64,000 nt of DNA from assembly GCF_000027005.1 (NCBI RefSeq), contig NC_012965.1, forward strand, positions 1,413,001 to 1,477,000, read 5' to 3'. Under the pieces are notes generated by a model. It saw only the letters and a list, made by a program, of their open reading frames with translations. It had not been told where the DNA came from and ran no database searches. Positions 49,973 through 58,208 of this stretch are shown piece by piece (position 1 is the first letter of the stretch; each line of letters opens with the position of its first letter). Made by a program: the position numbers and the translations under genes. Source of the DNA: Komagataella phaffii GS115 (taxonomy: Eukaryota > Ascomycota > Pichiomycetes > Pichiales > Pichiaceae).

Positions 49973-50737
49973 ATGAACAGAGAACCATTGGAGCCGATAG
50001 GAAATCGGCAACATCAAATCAAGAATGATAGGGTCAAAAGAGCGTTAGATTTTTTGGAATCAAGAGTGCAAAACAATAAGAAAGAGCCGGCTTCTAGGCC
50101 GAAATCCATTCTAAGAACCAATCAACACAATAATGTAATCAGGGAAGACCCTTTGCAAAGACTCCACACAAGAACCAACGAAAGGCCAGCTCACAAGGAT
50201 TATACAAGAAAGCCTTATACTTCCTCGTTTAGAGATCAGAAATTTGACCGCACAGATACTAAGTTACTAAATAAGCCAGTTTCAAGTCTACCATCAAGAG
50301 AAAGGGAAGCAGACAGGATTTCTATTTTGGATAGATTGGAACTGAAGGAAAAACACAAAAGACAGGAATTCCGTGAACATTCTCCGATCAGACAGATTCC
50401 TGAACTCAGTAAGGTGCCGCTATCCCCATTATTGAAGAATAGTGGGGCCCTCAAATCTCAGAGACAACAACAGAATGATCTAATCTCCAAAACGAGAAAA
50501 GTTACGAAACCAAAGAGACAGTCAAGAGTTTTGGGTGTACTAGGATCAATAGGGAGTAAAATAACCAATTCTCTGCTTCGAGTGGACGAAATTGATGACC
50601 TCATTGGCAGACACAACGCAAGGGTCGATTCAAACCCTCACTCAGAGCCAATAGCCATTAATATTTCGAGAGATAAAGAGAGAGACCTTACTAAGCCCAA
50701 AAGTTTAGATCCAAATGAGTACTATTTTTTGGTTTGA
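49973..50737 (+). CDS. Uncharacterised basic, mostly disordered 254-residue protein
   Basis: The frame runs from the ATG at 49973 to 50737. The product is rich in Arg, Lys, Gln and Asn, with few hydrophobic stretches, no signal peptide and no membrane helix. Features visible are a short helix-like start (RVKRALDFLESRVQNN), proline-directed serines (HSPIRQ, PLSPLLKNS), a conserved-looking hydrophobic segment near the C-terminus (SRVLGVLGSIGSKITNSLLRVDEIDDLIGRHN, about 195-226) and an end DPNEYYFLV. I do not recognise a family. It shares a promoter containing MCB elements with DPB2, so S-phase expression is plausible but inferred. Confidence 0.75.
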   Translation: MNREPLEPIGNRQHQIKNDRVKRALDFLESRVQNNKKEPASRPKSILRTNQHNNVIREDPLQRLHTRTNERPAHKDYTRKPYTSSFRDQKFDRTDTKLLNKPVSSLPSREREADRISILDRLELKEKHKRQEFREHSPIRQIPELSKVPLSPLLKNSGALKSQRQQQNDLISKTRKVTKPKRQSRVLGVLGSIGSKITNSLLRVDEIDDLIGRHNARVDSNPHSEPIAINISRDKERDLTKPKSLDPNEYYFLV

Positions 50738-51042
50738 AGGTATTTCAGTCCTGGAAAGTACCAAATATTAAGCAAGCTGGCTCGAACTTCTTACTTCAAC
50801 AACAATAGGTCTCAGGTGTATGTCACTCTTGGTGTTCATCCTTCGAGAACTCCACAGATGTCCACAGATTATGTATTCAACCCCTGGCACCCCCACTAGG
50901 ATTGAGTCGATCCTTTTATTTCGGATCCCCTATCCCCCCAGATTATAGTCATGTTGTCGCGAAAATAATACAAAATAATCACTCCCTCCTGCAAAATCCC
51001 AAAGGCCTTGCTAAACTTCCTTCTCTCCTCCACCCCTGGACA
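50738..51042. other. Orphan gene 3' region and HAP2 leader
   Basis: These 305 bp include a frame open from a TTG at 50902 into HAP2 (47 codons) with no ATG. I treat it as 5' leader. It is rich in C and pyrimidines near 50880-50940. Confidence 0.4.
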
Positions 51043-51636
51043 ATGTCAACTATTCCTCTACAACATCAACAACAATTTTACTCCAGAACTTCGGGGCCTC
51101 AGTCACATCAAATAGCAGGGCCAGAGTTTTACGAGTCTCAGTCACTCGCAGGCTCCCCATATTCGAGCTTAGACGGTCGAGAAACACCGCTTGATGGCAC
51201 TAATGCTATAAACGTTGCTTTGGACTTGCCTCCAGACTTGAAACAGCACGAGGGCTCTGAGCAGCATACATATAGTGCAGATTCTGCTCAAACTCTACCG
51301 ATGGCAACCCAGCCGGCCCCCCCTGGCGGGTCCAGTCAACTAGGTATGCAGACCACGGAACAGAGTGGTGAACAGCCATTTTATGTGAACGCAAAACAAT
51401 ACCACAGAATACTGAAACGCCGAGTCGCAAGAGCACGTCTAGAAGAGAGCTTGAAGGTAGCTCGGTGTAGAAAACCTTATTTGCATGAATCAAGACATAA
51501 ACACGCGATGAGGCGGCCAAGGGGTCAAGGTGGAAGGTTTTTAACCGCTGCTGAAATCGCTGAGAGAGAAAGACAGAAACAGCAGGAGGAACTTCAACAA
51601 CAAGAACCAAAAGACGATACTTCTTTAGAGAAGTGA
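51043..51636 (+). CDS. HAP2: Hap2/NF-YA subunit of the CCAAT-binding complex
   Basis: A 197-residue protein beginning at the first in-frame ATG (51043). The NF-YA core occupies about residues 111-167: subunit-association helix ([26 protein letters not shown]) and DNA-binding part ([25 protein letters not shown]). The N-terminus is Gln/Ser rich and the end is Gln/Glu rich. With Hap3 and Hap5 (and Hap4-type activators) it binds CCAAT and drives respiratory genes or, as the HapX-type complex, iron control. An in-frame 47-codon extension without ATG precedes it. The core is unmistakable. Confidence 0.96.
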   Translation: MSTIPLQHQQQFYSRTSGPQSHQIAGPEFYESQSLAGSPYSSLDGRETPLDGTNAINVALDLPPDLKQHEGSEQHTYSADSAQTLPMATQPAPPGGSSQLGMQTTEQSGEQPFYVNAKQYHRILKRRVARARLEESLKVARCRKPYLHESRHKHAMRRPRGQGGRFLTAAEIAERERQKQQEELQQQEPKDDTSLEK

Positions 51637-51850
51637 AAAAAATGCTCACGATTGGGGATGATTATGACGAGAAATTTTAAGGTAGACAATGTAACAGAAA
51701 ACGGAAAAAAAAGAGAAAACCAAATCACTCATAAGTGTAATAATTAATGGGAGATATTTATATTTGTAACTATATAGATATGAAGTCCTTATGAAGTCCA
51801 TTTCATTCAACTACTACTTCTAATGTTATTTCTGTATTATTTTGAATATT

Positions 51851-54775
51851 TCAAATCCCCATTGAGGCCAGTCCTTGCTGTGACTCAACACTCAGGGAGC
51901 CGAATATTTGGCCCAACGTTCCTCCACAGTTTTCATTCAGTTGGCCTAGCCGCTCCTTGAAAAATTGTCGAATTAGGTCTTGACTGGACAAAGATAGGGT
52001 TAATACTGGTGTGAATGGAATATAGGGGATGGAGTTTAACTTATTAAATGATGACCCAAACAAGAACTCTTCATTTTCAGAGGTGTCAAGCTCGTCCTCC
52101 GTTCTCAAATACCCTGAAATTGATTCTGTGGTGACCAGGTGGGTTAGCTTGTCCAACAATGGGATCAATTGTAAACGATATTTACCTTCTGGTGAGTAAA
52201 ATTGTGAACTGGTGGAGATGAGATTGGTCAATCCGATGACAATCACGTTACGATCCCTCAGATTGTTGAACCCATCACTCGAAGGAATAATGAAATTTGT
52301 GAGTATCTGTCCAAAAATACCATTCTGAACTGAGTCTACAAACTGGATGACAAAATCGGGACCCAAAAGGGAAGCATTACGTACCAGCTTCTGGTCCTTT
52401 TCACTGATCGATGCAAAAGTTGCCATCATTACCACAAATCTTTTAACAAATTTCTCAGTCTTGGAGTTTTGTAGCCTTTGTAGCAATAGCATCGCTGCTG
52501 TTTTAGTGTAATTTGCTAAACGAGTGAAATCAATGTTGAAAAAAATGGTTTCTAGTAAATCAAATCCATAAGTGTCATTCACTTTGGAAGCAATTAATTT
52601 TTGGAAGACTCCCAGTACAGGAGTAATATCCGCATCAGTGGCAAAACTTTGGGGCGACTGTTGAATAATTGCCTGCAACAATCTGGTTACAGCAGGAATG
52701 TTCCCTTTGAACTCCCAGACGGTAGGTGACATGAGAGGTTTGATCAACTGCCCATAGGCAGTTGGTAAAGGTTTAGTTGACGGGTAGTTCTCTAGTAAGA
52801 AGGCCAGAATTTGGAAAATGTAGGGTACAAATTCTTGGACATCTTCGGCCAAAATTGGTAATAATTGAGGTACTACCAGTTCCAACAGATCATCATCAAT
52901 TGTCTTTTGGTACTTTGCAACTGCTGCAATGGATTCAAACGTATAATGTGTGAACTTGGGATTGGAAGGATTCTTAGCAATGCTTTGAATTATACGCAAT
53001 AACTGCGTCAAAATTTCCTTACTTAGATGATTAATTGCATCCTCGGAAACAACCAGAATTCGCATGACACAGATCATTAAGAACTCATTCTCGGCAAGTT
53101 TCTCGGGAGATGAATCCTTGCTTGTGATCAATTGGAACAGATTGGTAATTAATAGCTGAAGTACGTTTGTGGGAATGTCTGCTTTTTGAAACAAGGGTTT
53201 ACCGTGCTGTTTAATTGATAGAATCTTCTCCAATGTAATTGCTGTGTAGGTGTACACAACGTACTCACTGTTGTTCAAATGCGTAGAGAGAAGTTGAAAT
53301 GCTTCAATCAACTGCTCTTTTGTTAGTTGATTTCTGAATGTGTAGATGTACTTTATAGCATCAACCTTTAAAATTGGATTCACCTGATCATTCACTAAAT
53401 CTGTAGCTACAGTAGTTGTGAAAAACTCGACAACATTAAGCAGTAAATTGATAGAAGTAACACCATTACTGGTGATGGTACCTTTCACTGCCAGTGCTGA
53501 ATACAAATTGAGCGCCAAATCTTTAGAGCGCCAATTCTCACTAGGAGATTGTAAGTATTCTTGTAGATACTGATTCACGTACTTCATTCCAATGGACGTG
53601 ACACTTGACTGATTTTGTTCCTTTAACTCTTTGAGCAGCTCCAATGCAGACTTTTTGCGAGACTCCGAGTCTGCCCCCTCTAGATCTAATCTGATGAATT
53701 CAATGGGATCATCTTCAAACAGCTCTTCATCAGCTTGACGTATGCGGATGTTAGGAATTATGATGGCGGTGATGATCTTATTTAGATGCTCCTCGTCTTG
53801 ATAAAAGCCAGCTTGGGCGGGAATTCTAGCTGTGGAACTCATAAACGTCAATGCCTTGGAGACTAGAAGATCATTCTTAGGTTTGTTGTCTGTCTCAATG
53901 AGCAAGTCCCAGGTACATTTCATGAAATCGGGAATCAACTTTCCGAAGACATCTTCGTATCTTATAGTATACAGTTGAATCAGTTCGCATATGGCCGTCT
54001 TAACTTTAGTGAGAAGATCAGCTTGCTCCTCTTCCTCGTCATTCTTCAATACGGGGGGATTGAACAACAGGTATTTGTGCATAAGGGACATTCCAGCGGC
54101 GAGGTTATCTTCAAAGAACTCTGGGATATCTTGACAGTTAAGGTCGTAATAAATTTTCACCAGTAGCAACAGAACATCCAGTAGTACCTCTAAATGTTCT
54201 TTCGAGTTCACATTTTGATCCACAAGTTCGTCGACATGTTTGAACAATTTCAAGAACGGCACACTGAACTTGTCCAAGACCAGCTTTATTTCCAAAAACA
54301 GTTCATCAGATCGGAACAAAGGACGCCATCTTTTGAAGATAGAGTGAGCCACCACCAAGACACCTCTATTTACAAGCATGTCTTCGCCTATTCTAACCAC
54401 CAGTTCGTCGATCAATTCGGGCCATCTTTGCGGGAATTCACTGTCTGCGATGATGCTGACAGCTTCACCGATCTGGGCCTGCAATGACGGAGGCAACTGG
54501 ATCATTAAGCCGATGACTTCCTTTTTGATCATTTTCACATCAACTTCTGATACCTTGTAGTTGCCATCCTCGTCCAGCCATTTTCTTCGAATAAAGTTCT
54601 TGAAGAACACTGCTCCACTCAATCGAATATTCATGGGATACCCTTCATTGCTGACAACTCGCAGCACTTCGGTGGCAAACCCTTCATGGTTTTCCAGTGC
54701 TGCCAGTTGAGCCTCTGATTCTTTGGCATATTCATGGTGAAGCGATTTCTCCAAGATTGACGCTATATCAGACAT
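51851..54775 (-). CDS. CSE1: Cse1/CAS exportin for importin-alpha
   Basis: A 974-residue HEAT-repeat karyopherin. The N-terminal importin-beta domain (ALENHEGFATEVLRVVSNEGYPMNIRLSGAVFFKNFIRRKW) and segments such as SIFKRWRPLFRSDELFLEIKLVLDKF and IMVCMRILV-like (here MICVMRILVVSEDA) match Cse1. The CAS C-terminal domain is present to the end. Cse1 with Ran-GTP re-exports Srp1/importin-alpha to the cytoplasm. Length is near S. cerevisiae Cse1 (960). It starts at the ATG at 54775. The downstream end lies 214 bp from HAP2 (convergent). Confidence 0.96.
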   Translation of the reverse strand: MSDIASILEKSLHHEYAKESEAQLAALENHEGFATEVLRVVSNEGYPMNIRLSGAVFFKNFIRRKWLDEDGNYKVSEVDVKMIKKEVIGLMIQLPPSLQAQIGEAVSIIADSEFPQRWPELIDELVVRIGEDMLVNRGVLVVAHSIFKRWRPLFRSDELFLEIKLVLDKFSVPFLKLFKHVDELVDQNVNSKEHLEVLLDVLLLLVKIYYDLNCQDIPEFFEDNLAAGMSLMHKYLLFNPPVLKNDEEEEQADLLTKVKTAICELIQLYTIRYEDVFGKLIPDFMKCTWDLLIETDNKPKNDLLVSKALTFMSSTARIPAQAGFYQDEEHLNKIITAIIIPNIRIRQADEELFEDDPIEFIRLDLEGADSESRKKSALELLKELKEQNQSSVTSIGMKYVNQYLQEYLQSPSENWRSKDLALNLYSALAVKGTITSNGVTSINLLLNVVEFFTTTVATDLVNDQVNPILKVDAIKYIYTFRNQLTKEQLIEAFQLLSTHLNNSEYVVYTYTAITLEKILSIKQHGKPLFQKADIPTNVLQLLITNLFQLITSKDSSPEKLAENEFLMICVMRILVVSEDAINHLSKEILTQLLRIIQSIAKNPSNPKFTHYTFESIAAVAKYQKTIDDDLLELVVPQLLPILAEDVQEFVPYIFQILAFLLENYPSTKPLPTAYGQLIKPLMSPTVWEFKGNIPAVTRLLQAIIQQSPQSFATDADITPVLGVFQKLIASKVNDTYGFDLLETIFFNIDFTRLANYTKTAAMLLLQRLQNSKTEKFVKRFVVMMATFASISEKDQKLVRNASLLGPDFVIQFVDSVQNGIFGQILTNFIIPSSDGFNNLRDRNVIVIGLTNLISTSSQFYSPEGKYRLQLIPLLDKLTHLVTTESISGYLRTEDELDTSENEEFLFGSSFNKLNSIPYIPFTPVLTLSLSSQDLIRQFFKERLGQLNENCGGTLGQIFGSLSVESQQGLASMGI

Positions 54776-54900
54776 TTGATACGCTTGTTTATGAACAGAT
54801 GAAGGTAACTTGACTTTTTCTGAAAGAGAATGGAAATTCGAGAGAGCTAAAGGTAGATAGGATTATGTAATGATTTATGCCAAACGGGACGGACCCAACT

Positions 54901-55534
54901 CTATCGTATCCCACTTTCGGAAATCAATCTTATGCTGGTTGGCTTGACTTCACAGTTTATTAGGTCTGTGCTGTCACTTTTGTTTACTATATTTCTGGGA
55001 CTGCACACTTTCAAGCTTCTGATATGGGTATCTTTTCCCGACTGGTGGTTAGACTCAAACGATAGCTTTATGAAGAATGTGTTTAGGATTCCGTCCTCTC
55101 TAACTCCATTGAATATGATGTGAGACCACCCAATTGGTTCGACTAGCTCGCAAGTCGTCACCTTGATCAAATCATGTTCCCCATTTCCTGAGTAGACGGA
55201 TATCACTTGGGGCGAGTAGCTTTCGTCCAATTGATAATTGGTGAAAAGACTGATTCTTTCAACGGAAACCTTCTTGGAAAAGTGAAGTTTGAGGCTATGA
55301 GGTAAATTACCATCGGATTGCCAGTATGTGTCGGGGTTATCTTCTCTTAATTCCTTCAGGCCATTGTTGTGCTTATAAGAAGAAACCGACCACCAAGCAA
55401 GGCTACTTATCTCCACCAGGCCTTTTTTCTCCAGTTCTACAAGTCCTACAATCGTTAGCTGAGTGTCTGATGTCGACCTATACGGTAAATAACTTGCCTT
55501 TCTGATATAGGTTGTGGTTGTCTATCTGCTCCAT
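54901..55534 (-). CDS. DOC1: Doc1/Apc10, anaphase-promoting complex subunit (two exons, GC-AG intron)
   Basis: The main frame has no ATG at its start. A 37-nt exon 1 (55534-55498, MEQIDNHNLYQK plus one base) joins exon 2 (55445-54901) across a 52-nt intron, giving 193 residues. The DOC domain is clear: SSLAWWSVSSYKHNNGLKELREDNPDTYWQSDG, SLFTNYQLDESYSPQVISVYSG and ELVEPIGWSHI. The protein ends in Ile-Arg (ESGIR), the IR tail by which Apc10 docks on Cdc27/Apc3. With Cdh1/Cdc20 it forms the D-box co-receptor. A second in-frame acceptor 9 nt downstream is possible. Confidence 0.92.
55446..55497 (-). other. DOC1 GC-AG intron
   Basis: 52 nt with donor AAAG|GCAAGT, branch GCTAAC and acceptor TTGTAG, branch A 9 nt upstream. 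A canonical GT donor giving the right frame was not found: the only GTATAG candidate breaks the reading frame. Confidence 0.75.
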
Positions 55535-55656
55535 TCTGTGCTTCTAGCTATCATGAGACTCAGAGGAAATAAATACTGGCATCGCGATACGCGCTTCTAT
55601 GGGGACTGGATACATAATATGCATTGGTATAATCTTCTTTTGGTCAATATTTAAAA

Positions 55657-56994
55657 CTATGATAGGGAAATATCTTTGAGGGATTCTGTTTTATCAGTGG
55701 CCTTTACTTCCGTAGAAGGCTCCTTTTCTGCGGGCGCTCTTTCTACCGGAGTAACTGTTTCTGTACTGGAGACTTGACTGCTTGAAGATTCTGGTTCAAC
55801 TTCCGGTTCAGGTTCTGGCTCCGGTGCAGTTGTGGTAAGCGATGGCTCTTGTATTTCCTCTGTGGCTGTCGCAGTTATTGGCTGGGCTGATTCAACACCT
55901 GTGGACTTAGGCTTGGTCTCTGTACTATCAGCATTCAGCTCAGTCTCCGTTTTATCTTCAGATTGCACTTTTGCTCCCGCGTCTGCTTTTTCGACTACTT
56001 GAGATGGAACCTCTACAATAGATTCGATGGACTCCATTGCAGGAGACCTTAGACTTTCCTTCTTCTGCTGTTCGTGCTTAGCTTTTCTATCCTTGGACAT
56101 TGCTCTGTAAACAAGCACTCGTAAATACTCCACAGTGCGGCCCTTCTCGTAGAACATCAATGATTCATCGATCTCATCGATCAAAAATTTTCCCTCTTCC
56201 AGGTCCTCAACAACAGCTAGCAAAAACTCTGTCCATGACTGGGCAATTACATATTTGGTGTCAAAATCTCTTCCGAACAATATGATCTGCCCCCATTTTC
56301 CAGTTGGGCCTGGGGCCAAATCAACGGCAATGTTGTTACCTGCATAGTCCTTGGCAACTGGGATCCAGTGATCGTGCGAATACACCGGTTGTACTGAACC
56401 GGCCGGAATACTGCTTTGTCTGTTGACGAACCCTTTATCCTTCAACGTGTCTACTTTCTTTGCGACATTTCTCCATATAGTCGATTCCTCGTTAACGCGG
56501 TCCAGCGAAAGAAGCGTAAGACCAAAGATCAACCCGACACGCTTGGCATGAGACAATTGACCGTCATGAATTTGGTAACTTTCTCTGACATCCAGAGGCA
56601 AATTCACGTCCAGATCGTGCTCAAACTGGTTCAAGTCGCTGCTTGTTGCGCCTCCATCCAGGTTTTCACCAAGTTCAGGATACTCCCTCTCCAACCAATT
56701 GTCAAGCCTTTCCCAGATCTCGGCCACCGATGGCAGAGGCGGCTGTCCTTCGACATAGTCCTGCAACCGGATGTTACTGTTGGTGACCTGGCTCCTCAGC
56801 CCTGGGCGGTACGCAATGGAAGAACGCTGTGAATCAACTAGTGAGGTGCTACTATTGTTAACACTGGCTCTCAAGCTGGTGGTGGACTTGTTGTGTTCTG
56901 TGTGTCTACTGGAATACTCCGCATAGTGATCGTTTGTAGTGAGTGAATATAAAACGCTTTTAAATGACTCTTGCACGTTGTCTAAGAACCCCAT
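55657..56994 (-). CDS. SMI1: Smi1/Knr4 cell wall integrity hub protein
   Basis: A 445-residue protein beginning MGFLDNVQESFKSVLYSLTTNDHYAEY, as in Knr4. The SMI1/KNR4 fold follows (about 85-290) with EIWERLDNWLEREYPELGENL, DLNQFEHDLDVNLPLDVRESYQIHDGQ and GLIFGLTLLSLD. The C-terminal 130 residues are disordered, acidic and repetitive (PEPEPEPEVEPESSS). Knr4 coordinates cell wall synthesis with calcineurin and Slt2 signalling. Length fits (505 in S. cerevisiae). The ATG at 56994 is the family start. The disordered tail is typical and not a truncation sign. Confidence 0.95.
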   Translation of the reverse strand: MGFLDNVQESFKSVLYSLTTNDHYAEYSSRHTEHNKSTTSLRASVNNSSTSLVDSQRSSIAYRPGLRSQVTNSNIRLQDYVEGQPPLPSVAEIWERLDNWLEREYPELGENLDGGATSSDLNQFEHDLDVNLPLDVRESYQIHDGQLSHAKRVGLIFGLTLLSLDRVNEESTIWRNVAKKVDTLKDKGFVNRQSSIPAGSVQPVYSHDHWIPVAKDYAGNNIAVDLAPGPTGKWGQIILFGRDFDTKYVIAQSWTEFLLAVVEDLEEGKFLIDEIDESLMFYEKGRTVEYLRVLVYRAMSKDRKAKHEQQKKESLRSPAMESIESIVEVPSQVVEKADAGAKVQSEDKTETELNADSTETKPKSTGVESAQPITATATEEIQEPSLTTTAPEPEPEPEVEPESSSSQVSSTETVTPVERAPAEKEPSTEVKATDKTESLKDISLS

Positions 56995-57207
56995 TTTATG
57001 TTGATACTTTTGGGGTTTTGTTTGGGCTGGAGATTAATTCGGGGACTGTGGGAATGAGAGGCCTAGATCGTGAGCGAAAGATCGTCAGAATATACTAACT
57101 CTAAAAGGTTGTCGCGACGAACTGCACGGTGAGCTATCTCAGCTACTGGGTACTCTGGGAACCTTCCAAGTGCTCTTTGTATTGGTTCTCAATTGCCCTT
57201 CCCTAAC

Positions 57208-58188
57208 ATGGACTATGTACCTCCGGATAACTTACCAGAATCCAACCTGTTAACTGCCATGATTGCAGGTTCTGTGGCTGCCTGTGCCCAAACTGCTATA
57301 ACTTATCCCTTTGAGTTTGTCAAAACAGGCTCTCAATTGCATGTTGGAACGTTTGCGTCCAGAATGAAACACCCGTCTTCATACTTCAAAGGTTGTAAAG
57401 CTTTGATGATAGGAAATACTCTGAAGGCCAGCAGCAGGTTTTTCATTTTCAACTCAGCTTCAAAGTTCATGGCTAACGAGAACGGAAAAACAACAGCACC
57501 AAGAGTTGTAGTTGCAGGGCTAATGACAGGAGCCATAGAAACGCTATGGGTCATCCCGTTTGAGAATATCAAAACTACCATCATTCAGAATACGCTAGAG
57601 TTGGAAAAGGGTAAACCAGTTTCAAAGGAACCCACAAGAATTGTGAATAGCGTCAAAAGCGAAACAAAGGTTGTAAGAACCACCAAGTCTCCCACAGCAA
57701 CCCAGCAGTCCTTTTTGAAAACGCCAAGTACTACTTTTACTCTTGCGATCAAAGAAATATATAGTACCAACGGCATAAGGGGGTTTTTGCAAGGCTCTGG
57801 TTTGACTGTTTTTAGGCAGATGGCCAACTCAATGGTCTGGTTTTCTTCCTACAATTTCATTAAACAGGGAATCTCCCCCAACTCAACTGATATCTCGGAT
57901 GTAACTATGCTGGGAATTGGTATGTTATCCTCGATGTCTGTAGTTGCCATCACACAGCCCATTGATGTGGTGAAAACAAGAATGCAATCCAAAGACGCAA
58001 AGCAAGTGTATAGAGACTGGATGACCTGCGTAGTCAGAACCAGCTTCAACGAGGGAATTTCCAAGTTCTGGGCTGGTTGGTTGCCAAGACTGATCAAAGT
58101 CAGCAGCAGTGGTAATATCACTCTAGTGACGTATCAATTAATGGAGTACTTGCTGAACAACTCTATGAACGAACAGATTTTTACATAA
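57208..58188 (+). CDS. Mitochondrial carrier of the citrate-carrier (Ctp1/YFR045W) group
   Basis: A 326-residue carrier starting at the ATG at 57208. The frame upstream starts at TTG. Three repeats carry YPFEFVKTGSQ, IPFENIKTTIIQ and QPIDVVKTRMQ, near the Ctp1 pattern (PAEFxKTRxQ, PFExIKTxxI). Between the second and third helix pairs there is an unusually long polar, basic loop (about 135-180, with KSETKVVRTTKSPTATQQS). That suggests the YFR045W branch rather than Ctp1 itself. The substrate is not established; citrate or another tricarboxylate is a guess. It converges with ADE5,7, 20 bp apart. Confidence 0.8.
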   Translation: MDYVPPDNLPESNLLTAMIAGSVAACAQTAITYPFEFVKTGSQLHVGTFASRMKHPSSYFKGCKALMIGNTLKASSRFFIFNSASKFMANENGKTTAPRVVVAGLMTGAIETLWVIPFENIKTTIIQNTLELEKGKPVSKEPTRIVNSVKSETKVVRTTKSPTATQQSFLKTPSTTFTLAIKEIYSTNGIRGFLQGSGLTVFRQMANSMVWFSSYNFIKQGISPNSTDISDVTMLGIGMLSSMSVVAITQPIDVVKTRMQSKDAKQVYRDWMTCVVRTSFNEGISKFWAGWLPRLIKVSSSGNITLVTYQLMEYLLNNSMNEQIFT

Positions 58189-58208
58189 CATACAAACACA
58201 TAATGATT

